A stretch of DNA of 64,000 nt from Tetrahymena thermophila SB210 (GCF_000189635.1 NW_002476527.1:62001-126000); one strand, 5' to 3'. Positions 25,349-37,999 are shown, counted from the first letter of the stretch. Notes: generated from the sequence alone by a model not told the origin. A program made the numbers and translations.

Positions 25349-28300
25349 TCAAATTTGGCTATGGTGGTTTGTATCAGTATCTTTTTCATCAAATATGATA
25401 ATTTCCTCTGTTTACAAAGGCTCAGTTTTTTATTTTTAATCATTTTCTTTTGTTTCAGAAAAAGAACTTATTGAACCACCCCTACTAGTTCTATTAAATT
25501 GAATTAGATCTTCATTTTCTTCTGTTTACATTTAAAAATTATGTGAAAACTGTTGCTATTCGCTTCTAGGGATAAAATCTTTATTCTCATCATTTTCAGT
25601 TGTAAGAAGAGCTTCCTACTAAATAGAAGGGCTTCTTGCAATTTATCGACCTGCTTGGGCTTAACTATAATTTTTTGGCTAATTAATGGTAACCTTTTTC
25701 TGAATATCAAATTTTTCTTAGCTCTTATTTGATTTGTGTGATTAACTATTTTAGCTTCTAGGGTTTTTATTAATATCTTATGCCTCATTATGATAATTTT
25801 AAAAGACACTATTATTTATTTATTGACTGTACTGTGATTCTCTTAGCTGCTGCTCTATTTTTTCTTATTACCTCTTTTTCAGGAATCTTTACTACTAGGT
25901 GTATGGGGATTCATAAAGCTTAGCGTTATTGTTTTTCTTCAAAAAGTTTTGAACTTATGAATTATTTAAACCATTTTAGTTCTGACTTGAAATCAGTTGA
26001 GGATTTAGGCTTACTCTTTGCTTGATACTTTTATTAGCACTTAGTTAGATATTTTTATCTGCATTTTAAGGTTTTTCGATATTTATGCGACGCTAAGAAT
26101 TAATTTGCTATGGAATATTAAAGTTAATTGAAGAATATCTGTAACTTTTTTATTGGTTTAAATTAGGCTACTTAAAACTTTCTAATGAAATTTCATCTTC
26201 TTAATCTAATTTTTACGGAGTCATTTCTATATTTTACAAGTTCTAATCATTCATTTATCTATTATTAGGATCAAAATTTGTCATCTAAGTGCTTTATAAT
26301 TTAGATCTCTTTTAAGCATTTTGATCCTAAAGTATATCTTTGAAAAATTAAATATTTTCTTAGCTGTTATTGTCTTATTAGTGAACTTGATTATAATTAA
26401 TTTCTTTTTGATTTGAGTTAATGCTGCTTTTAACTTGTTTAAAGTTACTCTAAATTGAGTTAATACTCGTTGTTTACTAAATGTTTAATTATTAATCATG
26501 CTGTGAAGAATTATAAGAGAAGGGCTAAAATAGTTCTTACATTTTTGGATTTTTGAATGGTGAAACATTTTAAGAGGGAGTTGAATATTTGTTTTTTATA
26601 TGATAATTTAATTGTTTAGAAGGCTCTGAGACCCTATTAGGATAATTATTATCTTAAGTATTGTTATTATTTTGGTATTTACTGTTAAAATCATGTTTAT
26701 GATTATGAGGAGTATTTTACTCTGTTTAACTGTATGTTGTTTTAAAATAATTGTTTTACAGTTAGATATTTCCCTTTTTAAAACTCAATTAATTATCTTA
26801 TTAATTAAACATTTTTTGTTGGTTGTTATCATTATTTTCTTCTATAAAATTATTATTAAATAAGTTGAAATCTCCTCTTTTAGATCTCAAGTATTCCTCT
26901 GGAATCGATTAAAAGCTTTGATTGCTATTTATTTTATTAACTCCGTTATTTTTTATGCTCTCTCTGTTAAATGCACTAACTTCATTGTTTTATTCTTGAT
27001 TCTAGCTTGTAATATTTCTATTAAAAGGGTTCACAAAAAATAGTCTTGGATGGTGTAAACTAAGAAAATTATTATCAAAATCAAGGATAGGACTATCTTT
27101 AAGTGCTTAGCTATTTGATCCATTTAAGTTCAGGCTTTCTTTTTTTATGTTAAATAAGCTGTTTTAACTGCCAACACTGTTTGTGTTTTTCCTATGTTAA
27201 GGAATCAAATGAGATAAATTAGGAGAGTTTTATCTGTGTGCTTATAAAGGAGGAGTGTTATTATGATTACTTTCAGAATTTTTTCTAAATTTATTGTTTA
27301 TGATATTAATTTCTGAATTATAATCTTGAGAATGTTTTTTGTCTTTTCTTTCTTATGAAAATTCTTAATTAATTTACTTACTAATTAATAATTGCTCATA
27401 TAGTTTTTTATCATCAAAATGAATCATTTCATTAGCTTGTGTTTCATCTGAATTATTCAAAACTATTAGCCTTTTTAATGATTGGTCATTCTTATCATTT
27501 GTATTTTCATTACTTAAAATTAATGCTTAGTTGCCAAAAGATATATTTTTGGGGTTTCCAAGTTACACAAACAGTTAGTTTTAGTACTCATTTTCTTGCT
27601 ACTCGCTGATGTTTTCCAAGTCATGCTAGGATTAACAACGCCTTTTCTTTTGGCTTTTTTTATTCTACAAAAAGCTGTAAGGTGATATTTAATAGAATTA
27701 TTATTACTCAAATAGATCTTTTTTATTTAAACTTTCCTAGTTTTCATCCTTTTGAGAAATCATAGTTTAATTACTATTACGAATAGACAAGCTTGTTTGA
27801 CTTACTGGCATAAGCATGTTCTTAATACTACTAAGTTTAAGCAAATTTTTCTTCTAAGGATCAAATAAGAATAAAGGTGACTCAATTGATTTCCTTGCAA
27901 AAGAGAACTAGTTATCCTTTAAGCTTAAAGTACTTAATTTGCTGTATTAATTATTATTCTCCATATAATCAGCCTAATTAAGGCAAATACTTTCCCTAGG
28001 ATATGAAGTTTTTCCTTAAATATTTTCCTCAATTTATTCTCCAGAACAGGATAAATGATTAATTCTTTATTCAGTGTTTTTATTTTGGTTAGATGGCTGT
28101 TAACTAAACATGGTTTAACTTTGAATAAACTACTAAGTGCTTTTAGGCGAATTAACATCTCCACTGGGAGCGAGCAAAGGCTAAAACTAAATATTTTCTT
28201 TATACTTTTAACTAATTCTGTTTTTCATATTTTTATTTTCTTCCTTTTCATAGAAGTGATTGAATTTATTTGATTATTACAAATCAATTATTTGATTATC

Positions 28301-31300
28301 TTCTTGTTTTTGTTAATTATCTTAACCACAATCATTTTCTATGTAAGAAGAGGTTAACCTCATTCGTACTTCGTCTTTTTGTTGTTATAATCTTAACTAT
28401 TGCATTTAAGATCTAGCTAACATAATAGATTGTTTTAATCCCTATCCTTAATCTGGTACATTAAATTTGAGAGGGATCATAGAAACTTTTCTTGAGTTTT
28501 TGTTAGGTGTCACTACTTAGCTTCCATCCGCTTTAGTTATGTCAAAGTATCTTTTAACATCAGGATCTAACATCATTATCAGACGTTCATCTAATGGCTC
28601 TTTTTCTTGTTTCATTTGAATCTATTTGTAAGCGTGGAAAGCCTCAGTAAATTTATCTAAATTTCCTTTTTCTGAATTGAGAAGAGTCCAATTTTGCTGA
28701 AGATCTGCATTCATTCTACCTAGCATCAAATTATTCTCTTACTTTTCAGGATCTGTTTGCACAACAGGCTTAGGCATATACTCAAAAAGTTTTTATTATT
28801 CATAAGACAAAAGCAATACTTTTAATTTATCTATTTCCACAAGCTTTTATAAAATGTATATGATATCAAAACGCTCAGTAACTTTCTTTACAGAATACTT
28901 GATTTACTTTTTCTTAGATAAACACTTCAGTTGTGAGAAATAGTATTTAATGTAATCTATGCAAGTGAATCTTAATGGTTTTTCTTACATATTCTCTAAT
29001 TCATTAGAAAATCTGGCATTATCTTCTGTTTTAATTAAAAATATTTGTTTATTTAATGTCAATGTAGATTAATATATATTTATCAAAGCAAGTGGTTAAT
29101 AGGAATTAATTTCTAAATTCAAAAATCTTTAATTTCAAATGAAAATTTGAATTTTAATTTTTGGTATTTTCAATTAAATTAAATTCAAAAATAAATTTTT
29201 TTAATGAAATAAATGAAATGTTACCATTTTATTCTTTTACAGTTGTTTTTCTCATACCTCTCTAAACTAAATAATTTTTTTAGAGTATTTCGGTGATGAT
29301 AGTTGTTCCTTTTCTTTTAAATAAATTAGGTTTATTTTACAAATTTGGTTTAGATGGTTGCTGCTATTGTTGTTGATTAGAATGATCCTATTATTTTTAT
29401 AAGTTTACATTCTATTTAACACTTTAGAATACTTTTAAGCTATCATCAACTTTAATTGAGTTGTATTGATTCTAGCTTACTTCTGCTGTTAAATATTTAT
29501 TTGCCCTTCTTGCATTAAAAATTCTATTTTCTTCATTACCTGGATCTAGGTTTTATTCTTGATGATTAGCATCACTTGCATCTTATTAATCTTCTTGTTT
29601 ATTTTCAATATTTTATTGATCAATTGAATTGAGATTTAATTCACCTTTCATTTCTTATACTGCTTGCTTTTATTCTTGTCCTATAATAATTTCAAATTAT
29701 TTTTTGGATGTTTAAGAATTAGATCTTGTTCTAACTCTTTTGAATGCTGAGCTCTCAAATTTATTCTGCTGAGCTAAATTTTCTTATAAAAATTTTGATT
29801 TTGGAGTGTTTATGGCAGAATATTTCTTTTTTTTATCAGAATCATTTATGGTAATTTAATAATTTTGGTTCTCTTTTTATTGAATTTAATTTTAAGTATT
29901 AAAATTTTGCTATGTATTATAACTGAATAAATCTTTATCCCTTGCTATTGAATTTTTAAGATTTAACTTTGCTTTTTATATCGAAGAAACATTTTTGCTA
30001 TCTATAATGCTTTCTCTTTATTTTATTTGGTTAATACCTTTTAGCTAATCAACATAATCTATTTTAAAAAAATTATTATTATTTTCCTAATCATTAACTT
30101 AATAATCTGCAGGGTAGAGGCGTTATTTTTGAAACATATATTCATTTTAATTATATTAGTTATCTAACTAAAGGGTTTTTTTGTCTAATTATTTAGGCTA
30201 TAAATATTGGCCATATGCTTATTAGTTAGAATTTAATTCCTAGTTTGCTTCACTATCTTGATAATAATTTTACTGATCTAATTCTTTTAAAACATATTCT
30301 TTTTTAAACTTATTTTCTTCTTTCTTATAAATTTCACTGCTATCACTATCATCAGAGTCACTCTATTGCATTTATTTTTCCAAGCTTTTTCTTAATCTTC
30401 TATTTCTTTAGTCCTCGAAAACAAAAAGCTCATTTACTAATTCAGAATTCATCGATAATTTTGCAATTGGTTTAACGAGTACTCTACCAATTAAAATCAG
30501 AGTTTTCAAAAGACCACCAACTACTGCAAGCAAGCCTTATACCTTCAGATAACTTCTCTATTTAATAATAAAAATATTAATTAAACATTTAATGAACCAA
30601 TTTTAAGCTTTTAATTATTTTTTAGATCTATAATAGTAAAATAGTTAAATAGTAGCGATATTTGCTAAAAATCAGTTAATATTAACTGTCATAAAATTAA
30701 GTAAATTAAAATTAAAAATAAAAATAATAATTTTTTTTTAAAAAAAACTTATTCATTACTAGCAAATATAACAAAAGTATTTTTTTATTAAGAGATAATT
30801 TTTTTGCTCCAGTAAAAAAGTTTGATAACAAATCTTTTTTTTTCTTATTATGATGGTAAGTAAAACTAAAACTAATTTTTTTATAAAATCACAATAACTC
30901 TTATTAAACATTAAGAAAATTGCTAGTTTTAAGTATTATGCTTTAAGTAATAATTACTTGATAAATGAGCCTTAATGGATGAACAGATATTCTTAGAGAG
31001 AGCACAAAATCAACATTAGAGTTTAAAGATTAGGCTAATTCATTAATAATAACATAGTTACTTTTCTCAAAAGTAGATGTAAGCCAACCCTAATCAGTGA
31101 CTACTGTAGATTTTTGTAAAATTAAATCATAGTCTTAGCTACCATCAACACCATTTTATAGTAAATTAAATTCAATATACTTGCTGTTGTAGATTGGAGT
31201 ATAGCATTATGCATATTTGTTAGGAGAAAAGTACTAGTCTTAATATAATAAATTTAGTTTCAATTTTTAATATTAGCAACAAGATTATAAGCATTGGGTA

Positions 31301-31863
31301 GTTTTGCACTGAACACTAACCTCAAAATATTGAGCTTTAAAATCTGTATCATACCCCCAAGCTTCAAATTACTGATTATCGCTTAAGCATAAGTAATTGC
31401 TTGGATTAAAATCACTTATATTATAATTTTAAAAGGAATCGCTTTTGCATTGCTCAGTTTGTATTGGAGTTTTTTGGTAATTATTACCATCTTTTTATAC
31501 AAAATATATTTGAATTTATAATTTATCGATGATGTCTTTTGATATTTCCTATCCCTATAAATCTGTAATCCCAACCATAAATTAGATATCATTTAAAGAG
31601 ATCTAACTAAATGATCCAAAGCTGCCTACATTAGAGCTGATTTCGTTATTAGACTCATAAGCTAGGATTTGCTAAAACGATACACTTGGACTATCTTTTT
31701 AAATCAATTCTTTCCCAATTAAAATAACTGCTGTTATTGAACATGCTACGACAAAAAGAGTCATGGTGGCTCCGCATAGAGTCTTATGAGTTTTTTTGTC
31801 ACCTAGTCTTAATTCTATTTTAGGACCAAAGACATCGATTTCCTTAATATACTTTAATTTCAT
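25349..31863 (-). CDS. Giant ciliate-type transmembrane protein with Gln/Asn-rich cytosolic tail
   Basis: Three exons, 31863-30958, 30557-29225 and 29112-25349, join to exactly 2001 codons (2000 residues). I read the exons through on the minus strand without meeting a TGA. The N-terminus (MKLKYIKEIDVFG, then TLCGATMTLFVVACSITAVILI) and the extracellular-type Cys-containing region to about residue 300 match a large family of ciliate membrane proteins of unknown function. A second membrane segment (LLAVVGGLLKTLILIGRVLV) begins the second exon. A conserved block near residues 775-850 (PLRFTCIDYIKYYFSQ...LVEIDKLKVLLLSYEQQKLFEY) is also family-typical. The remaining 1100 or so residues are low-complexity, Asn/Gln/Ser-rich and probably disordered. 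The membrane topology is two passes with both tails inside, by inference. Role unknown. Confidence 0.85.
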
Positions 31864-32459
31864 AAACAATCAATCAATCAATTAACTAACTTATCTTACT
31901 AATATATATTAAACAAATTTATTTAATTACTGACTTTGTTAATTTTAACTAATTATTATTAATTTTTAAAAATATATCAGTCAATTACTCTTAAAATATT
32001 CAATTCTAAAATTTACTAAATTTTTGTGAAGAATTAATCATTATTTTTTCCTCTTTAATTTTTCTTCTACTCATCAAAATTCTATTAAAAATATTACTTT
32101 TACTGTTAGCAAGTTTATAGATAAAGAAAAAATAAATAAATAATAGTTGATATCTTATTATTATCACTATTGTTTTTTCCCTTAATATTTATTTTTCAAA
32201 TTCGATTTCTAAATATCAAAATATTCCTACAATAATTAAGAATAGAAAATTCTTATTTATTTAAAGTTGAATGAGTCAGTCAGTCAGTCAGTTCTTTTTT
32301 AAGGTTGAGTATTTATTTCTTAATAAAATTAATATTTATTTTTCTAAATACATTTATGGAAATAATATAAATAGATTCATAAACAATATATAATATAAAA
32401 GTTATTTTTTTATATTTTTAAGTATATATGTTAAGATTAATTATTAAATTAAATATATT
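31864..32459. other. Intergenic, with AGTC tetranucleotide run
   Basis: Promoter side of the giant membrane-protein gene and 3' side of the DnaJ gene. It contains a short perfect (AGTC)n run at about 32274-32292. Nothing else recognised. Confidence 0.6.
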
Positions 32460-34550
32460 TCACTCATTCTCTAACTTTAGAAGTTATTCATAAAGTAGCT
32501 TTTCCTCTACTGATACTTTTTTAGGTATTTTAACATTAAGAGTAACATATTAATCGCCAGACTCTTTATTGTTATCTCTTTAAACCCCCTTTTAAAATAT
32601 AGTTTTATTTATTAAATAATAAGTTTCCTATAAAATAAAGTAATTTAAATTACATAACCTACTATTTTTAATTTATGTCCATCTTATACTCCTGCAGGAA
32701 TATTAATTTCTACATCTCCTTTTGTTGTCTTTACTTAAATTTTTCCACCTAAAATTGCCTAATTTAAAAACAAATTTATCAAATACTTCATATAAAAAGC
32801 TAATTTTTATACTTTAGCTGGAGAAATTGTATGTTCAGTTAATATATCAAGTCCAGTCTTTTTAAATTCTTTATCATTTTATATTTTTAATTTTATTATT
32901 AGATCGCCAGGAGCACCACCTTTTTCACTTAAATTACCCTTCAATAAAGAAAAATTATTTTATTTATAATAATTATTGTAAATATTTAATAAATAGATAG
33001 AATGAAATGGGTTGGAAAGTAAGTATGTTTGTTTTAGATAATAACCAAAAAATAGCAAAATATTTAGGTGATGGGGATTATAATTATAGAGGAAGTACAT
33101 TAAATAAGAGTTTAATATTTAATTGAACTTTTAACATTTTTTAATAAGGAAATAAAAAAATCTTTTAAAGGATTTTAAAAATTAAAATTTAAAAAGCCCC
33201 TTTTTTTTGAATTATAATTTTAAACTTACTGAAACGAATTAAAATAAATATTTAATATTTTAAGAATTACTTAATTTGGGAATTTAATTGTTTGTCCATG
33301 ATTAACTCCTTTTGGTATGTGTACTGTTTCTTTTACTATTTAAGTAGTCAATCCTGATGCCTTGCAGTTTTTACATGGACAATCGACTATTTAACCTTAA
33401 CCATTACATTCTTCACATTTAAACTCCCAAACATATAATCCTTATTAAAACTAAACACTTCCTGTTCCTTTACATGTTTTACATAATTTTTTTTTGGAAC
33501 CTGGAGCTCTTTTAGTTCCATTGCATTTTTCACAAAGTTACTTCTTTTCAATATCTATTGTTTTACTGCATCCATTAATAGATTCCTCGAATGTAATTTA
33601 AATAGTTTGATTGACATCTGATCCTTTCTTTCTTTTATCTTTTGAGAAAGTAGTTTTTTTATTCTTACCAAAATCATCAAAAATATCTTAATCTTCATCA
33701 TTTAAAAAGTCAAATTCTGTCTCATCATAAACATACCTTTAACTCTATCCTTTCTATTATTAAGCTTTATTACTTTCATACTTAGCTTTATTATTTTATC
33801 TAAATTTATTGTTTGTACTTTTATTCAAAAACTCTTTTAGAATCTCCTCATCGAATGAAAAGAAGTCTTCGAAATTTATATTTGATTTATTTCCATAAAC
33901 AAATTGATCAAATCCTCCACTTGCTTATTATTAATATGTCTATCTTCTATTTTAAGATCCAAATATATCATCATTTAACTACTAACTTCTGTCATATTCC
34001 TTCCTTTTCTATTCATCACTAAGAACTTAATAGGCGCTATTTGATAAATTTTAAGAAATAGTTTAAGTTGAATTGGCAATAATCATTTTAAATTAAATTC
34101 AAACTTTCTGCAATTTACAATTATTTTTTAATTAAAAATTATTTTAAGTTTTCATTTTGCTTTCAAAGAATAAAATAAGAATATTCTAAAAATAAATCAC
34201 AATTCAATAGGTCTACTTATTAATTTTCGCAAATTGTATTCCTGAATTTTTATCACTATTAACATCTGGATGCATTTTTTAAGCTAAGCTATAATAAGCT
34301 TTCTTAATTTCTTCCGGTGAGCTATTATGCTTAACTCCCAATAACTCTATTTTTTAAATTAAAATAATGATTTCAATTATTCATTTATCTAATTTGAAAA
34401 TTGAATCTTTTAAGATCTTGAATTATATTTACTGTAATAGTTTTCTTCAGAAGTAGAAAATGCTTTAAACAACTTATTTTGTATTCCAAATCTGCTAACT
34501 GCTTAATTTGTTTATAAATTAAATAAATTTCTTAAACTTCTAGTTATCAT
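32460..34550 (-). CDS. DnaJ/Hsp40 co-chaperone, mitochondrial type
   Basis: Six exons, 34550-34433, 34346-34217, 34036-33271, 32938-32813, 32758-32663 and 32588-32460, give 454 residues with matching phases. The first 35 residues are Arg/Asn/Leu-rich without acids and end FSTSEENYY, a good mitochondrial presequence. A J domain follows (YYKLLGVKHNS..., with MHPDVN carrying the HPD that stimulates Hsp70 and AYQVLSDEQKRKEYD). After a Gln/Asn/Asp-rich linker come four zinc-binding repeats: CEKCNGTK, CKTCKGTG, CEECNGQG and CKNCKASG; the first and last deviate from CxxCxGxG. Then comes the substrate-binding domain (HIPKGVNHGQTIKFP, GGAPGDLIIK, SGDQYVTLNVKIPKKVS). This is class A architecture, like yeast Mdj1 or animal Tid1. 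The linker is longer than the usual Gly/Phe region and lacks its Gly richness. Confidence 0.93.
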
Positions 34551-35588
34551 TTATGTAAGTGGTTGATGTTGTTTAATATTTCAATTGAATTTTTAATATA
34601 TTAAAAACAAAATAATTAATTAGTGAATGAATGAATGTATTTATAAATATCTTTCAAAATTAATTCTGATTTGTTAAAAATATATCTTTAAAACCATTCT
34701 TATTTATCAGTCACAAATCAATAATGAATGAATGAAAATTAGGAATTAATTAATAATTCATTTGTATAATTTAATATTTTAGCTAATTTAGTTCATTTAT
34801 TATTTAATTTCATAATTATGAGTTATTTAAATTTTTTAAAATATTACGCATGAGCTTAACATCTGATTTTCATATAAATCACAGTCATTTATTTTAAAAT
34901 TAAAAATATTAGAATAATCAATAAGAGTTTTTCGCAAAAAAAATATCAATTTATCAACAACTAAAATATCTTATCAACAATACTCTTCAAAATAAACAGC
35001 TATTTTAGGTTTTTTTAAGATAATTATTTATTTTAAATTGTATGAAATGAATGAAAATGTGTAAAACTTTTAAAAACATTAAAAAGTTTATATAAATAAT
35101 TTAAGCATTTATAAACAATCAATACTTTCTATAAATCAAACTGAATATTTTAAATAATTTTGAATACTTTAAACTATAATTTTCTCAACATATACTTTAA
35201 ATTTAATTAAAATTTACTTTGATTTAAAATGATATTATTTTTATTTGCTTATTTCAAAACAGATAAGCCAATTAAATAAGTATGCAATAATAGCATTTAT
35301 AAGTAAGTGATAAGCTTAATATAAATTTATCAATTATGTAATCACAAAAATTATTGCAATAAATTCATTTTAAACTAGTTATTTCAAGCCATTATATAAC
35401 TTTTATTTAAAATAATACGAATATAAAAAGGTTTTTAAAATATAGATAAATAGAAAGAAATACTAGAGATTATTATTAGATAAGAGCATTAATTTGTCAA
35501 AAAGAGTTTTATATTTTATTCTAATTTAAGATTATTTTTTCATAAAAATGCGTTAAGTTAAGTAAATAAATAAATTAGCTTTTAGTAT
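34551..35588. other. Intergenic
   Basis: AT-rich with scattered GAAT/ATGA tetranucleotide runs near 34624-34640 and 34722-34738. No gene recognised. Confidence 0.6.
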
Positions 35589-36029
35589 TCATTTCATTGA
35601 TAAAATATTTTGCCAATTTTCAAACGCTTCAATCCCTTATTTTTCAATTTGTCCTCTTCCGTTTTTAGTTAAAACAGAGCCATCATCTGGATTTATAATA
35701 ATAAGACAAGGAATACCTTATATATATTGTTTATATTCGAGATACATTTTTATTTTATTAGCATCTTTGAATTCATAAGAAAGCCATGGTAAATCTTAAA
35801 AGTATTCATGAAATTGACTTGCTTTTTAATCAAAAGGAAAATAAAGAATTTCAAAAACTTTTTCATCAGCATTCACATTATTATAAAAATCTGTTAAATT
35901 TGGTAAAAATCTGTTAAATGGTTCACAATAATCAGCACCAAACAGCAATCCTACTATTTTTGCTTCTTTTAATAGTGTTCCATCTGTATGGCCATCCTTA
36001 TTAATAAATGTAGCTCCAAATTTTTCCAT
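35589..36029 (-). CDS. Thioredoxin-fold (nucleoredoxin/tryparedoxin-like) protein with one active-site Cys
   Basis: One exon of 146 residues. The layout is that of nucleoredoxin/tryparedoxin proteins: an N-terminal strand, VGLLFGADYCEPFNRFLPNL at the active-site position, F-E-I-L-Y-F-P-F-D, the PWLSYEF segment and IPCLIIINPDDGSVLTKNGR with the cis-proline. In active members the active site is WCPPC; here Trp is Tyr34 and the second Cys is Phe38, leaving Cys35 alone. The residue before the cis-Pro loop strand is also Cys (IPC). It cannot use the usual two-Cys dithiol mechanism, so a monothiol, glutathione-linked or non-catalytic role is inferred. No signal peptide; probably cytosolic. Confidence 0.85.
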
Positions 36030-36356
36030 ATTTCCTATCCTTATTATACAAAATATATAACTACAAAATTAAGATAATTTCTATTAATTTTTATATTGGA
36101 AAACTAATATAATTAATTTTCTTTTTGCATATTTCTTAAATTCGTTACATTCATATAAACTATCATTCATTTATTAAAGTCTTTTTAAAATATCTAATAT
36201 TAATTTAAATTTATTAAAATAAGTCATTTATTATAAATGGATATATCTTTTATTCAAAAAAATGCATAGATCTTCTAAAAAACATAAAAAATAACATTTT
36301 AATTCATTTATAAATTTTAACTTTGTTCTTTCTTCTACTTAATATTTATTTGTAAC
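36030..36356. other. Intergenic, 5' flank of the tRNA array
   Basis: AT-rich; promoter region of the thioredoxin-like gene and upstream flank of the first tRNA. No other feature seen. Confidence 0.6.
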
Positions 36357-36429
36357 TCCCCTATAGTCTAGCAGGTTAGGATAGAAGGTTTTCACCCTTC
36401 AGACCCGGGTTCAAGTCCCGGTGGGGGAA
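36357..36429 (+). tRNA. tRNA-Glu (UUC), copy 1
   Basis: A 73-nt cloverleaf without intron. The acceptor TCCCCTA pairs with TGGGGGA (one T-G pair), the anticodon stem GAAGG/CCTTC encloses TTTTCAC with anticodon TTC, and the T stem CCGGG/CCCGG encloses TTCAAGT; the discriminator is A. Anticodon UUC reads GAA and GAG as glutamate. It is not one of the ciliate suppressor tRNAs, which read UAA/UAG and would have TTA or CTA. CCA is not encoded, as usual in eukaryotes. The B box GGTTCAAGTCC is intact and a T6 run right after the gene should stop RNA polymerase III. Confidence 0.97.
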
Positions 36430-36535
36430 GCTTTTTTAAAGTCAATATTCTAGTAAAAATATTTGCTTACTTAATAATTTACTATTTCAGAAAAGATTAA
36501 AACAAATTTTGGCCTGTGAATTATACAACTGTATC

Positions 36536-36608
36536 TCCCCTATAGTCTAGCAGGTTAGGATAGAAGGTTTTCACCCTTCAGACCCGGGTTCAAGTCCCGG
36601 TGGGGGAA
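36536..36608 (+). tRNA. tRNA-Glu (UUC), copy 2
   Basis: Same 73 bases as copy 1 by eye, with a T5 terminator directly after. The first copy followed by one of the three related 100-bp spacers. Confidence 0.97.
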
Positions 36609-36708
36609 TTCTTTTTGGATAAAATGTTATCATATTCTAGTTAGTTTGTTATTTCTGAATCCAAAAAATAATAAAACTTATGAATCAGGATCAGTTAGAA
36701 TTATGTAA
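36609..36708. repeat. tRNA spacer repeat, unit 1
   Basis: A 100-bp spacer, TCTTTTTGGATAAAATGTTA onward, that recurs at 36949-37048 and 37286-37385 at exactly the same length. It shows that part of the array grew by duplicating tRNA plus spacer units of about 173 bp. Confidence 0.9.
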
Positions 36709-36781
36709 TCCCCTATAGTCTAGCAGGTTAGGATAGAAGGTTTTCACCCTTCAGACCCGGGTTCAAGTCCCGGTGGGGGAA
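36709..36781 (+). tRNA. tRNA-Glu (UUC), copy 3
   Basis: Same sequence as copy 1; followed by a T5 run. Confidence 0.97.
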
Positions 36782-36875
36782 ATATTTTTAAAACTAAAAT
36801 ATTTAAAAACAATATCAAATTTATTATTTGTCATAAAAAAAATGATTTATCAGATTTGATAAAAAAGATTATAAA

Positions 36876-36948
36876 TCCCCTATAGTCTAGCAGGTTAGGA
36901 TAGAAGGTTTTCACCCTTCAGACCCGGGTTCAAGTCCCGGTGGGGGAA
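36876..36948 (+). tRNA. tRNA-Glu (UUC), copy 4
   Basis: Same sequence as copy 1; followed by a T5 run that begins spacer repeat 2. Confidence 0.97.
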
Positions 36949-37048
36949 TACTTTTTGAATAAAATGTTATCATATTCTACTTAATTTGTTATTTCTCAAT
37001 TTGAAAAATAATAAAACTTATTAATCAATATCAGTTGCAATTATGTAA
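36949..37048. repeat. tRNA spacer repeat, unit 2
   Basis: A 100-bp relative of the spacer at 36609-36708, with roughly a tenth to a fifth of positions changed by eye and no net length change. Confidence 0.9.
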
Positions 37049-37121
37049 TCCCCTATAGTCTAGCAGGTTAGGATAGAAGGTTTTCACCCTTCAGACCCGG
37101 GTTCAAGTCCCGGTGGGGGAA
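37049..37121 (+). tRNA. tRNA-Glu (UUC), copy 5
   Basis: Same sequence as copy 1; followed by a T6 run. Confidence 0.97.
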
Positions 37122-37212
37122 TACTTTTTTAGTAACTTTTATTTAAATAAATTACAAAAATATAAAATTAAATATATGTAAATTTATTTATTTACTTTTT
37201 ATTGACTTAATA

Positions 37213-37285
37213 TATTTTATGGTCTAGCAGATTAGGATAAAAGGTCTTCACCCTTTAGACACTGGTTTTAATACCAGCTGATGAA
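37213..37285 (+). pseudogene. Decayed tRNA-Glu (UUC) copy
   Basis: Aligns without gaps to the 73-nt tRNA-Glu but carries many changes. The acceptor stem is destroyed (TATTTTA against CTGATGA) and the B box is degraded to GGTTTTAATACC. The anticodon loop still has TTC, and the anticodon stem changed on both sides (GAAGG/CCTTC to AAAGG/CCTTT), keeping the pairing. The T arm could re-pair only in a shifted register (CTGG/CCAG). It is followed by the third 100-bp spacer repeat, so it was a normal array unit before decaying. Confidence 0.9.
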
Positions 37286-37385
37286 TTATTTTTGAATTAA
37301 ATGTTATCACATTCTATTTAATTTGTTAGTTTTGAATCCAAAAAATAATAAAATTTATGAATCAGAATCAGTTACAATAATGTAA
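37286..37385. repeat. tRNA spacer repeat, unit 3
   Basis: Third 100-bp spacer, after the decayed tRNA copy. Confidence 0.9.
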
Positions 37386-37458
37386 TCCCCTATAGTCTAG
37401 CAGGTTAGGATAGAAGGTTTTCACCCTTCAGACCCGGGTTCAAGTCCCGGTGGGGGAA
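37386..37458 (+). tRNA. tRNA-Glu (UUC), copy 6
   Basis: Same sequence as copy 1; followed by a T5 run. Confidence 0.97.
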
Positions 37459-37554
37459 TACTTTTTAGTCCGTTAAATTAACTATTTTTTATTAATTAAT
37501 TTATTATTAAAATTTAACAAAATTTATTTTCCTTTCAAGTTTATAAAATATAAC

Positions 37555-37627
37555 TCCCCTATAGTCTAGCAGGTTAGGATAGAAGGTTTTCACCCTTCAG
37601 ACCCGGGTTCAAGTCCCGGTGGGGGAA
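37555..37627 (+). tRNA. tRNA-Glu (UUC), copy 7
   Basis: Same sequence as copy 1; followed by a T7 run. Its spacers are unrelated to the 100-bp spacer family. Confidence 0.97.
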
Positions 37628-37999
37628 TTATTTTTTTATTAAATCTTTTTATTTTGGGATAAAATAAAAAATATATTCTTTATATAAAAAATGTTTAATA
37701 AAAAGGTAAGAAAATACCTATTTTTATTTTTTAAATAGAATGTTATTTTAGTAAAATATTACAATACTTTATATGAAAGTTTATTTATTTATTTTTAAAT
37801 TAAAAAATGATTATTTCTATTAATTATGGACATAGCCAAAGAAAAACATACATAAACTAAATTTATGTGTAAAAAATGAGTAAAAAAGCTTTAAAAAAAT
37901 GTATTTTAAATATCTTTCCTCATTTTTTTTAGCAGTTGATAGTACAAATAATTTGAGACAAGTCTAGAAATAATAAAAGTAAAGCTATTAATTTGTAAA

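Noticed and set aside
25504-28273. Short Met-started frames on both strands
   Set aside because: All lie within the continuous coding frame of the 2000-residue membrane protein when TAA and TAG are read as glutamine.
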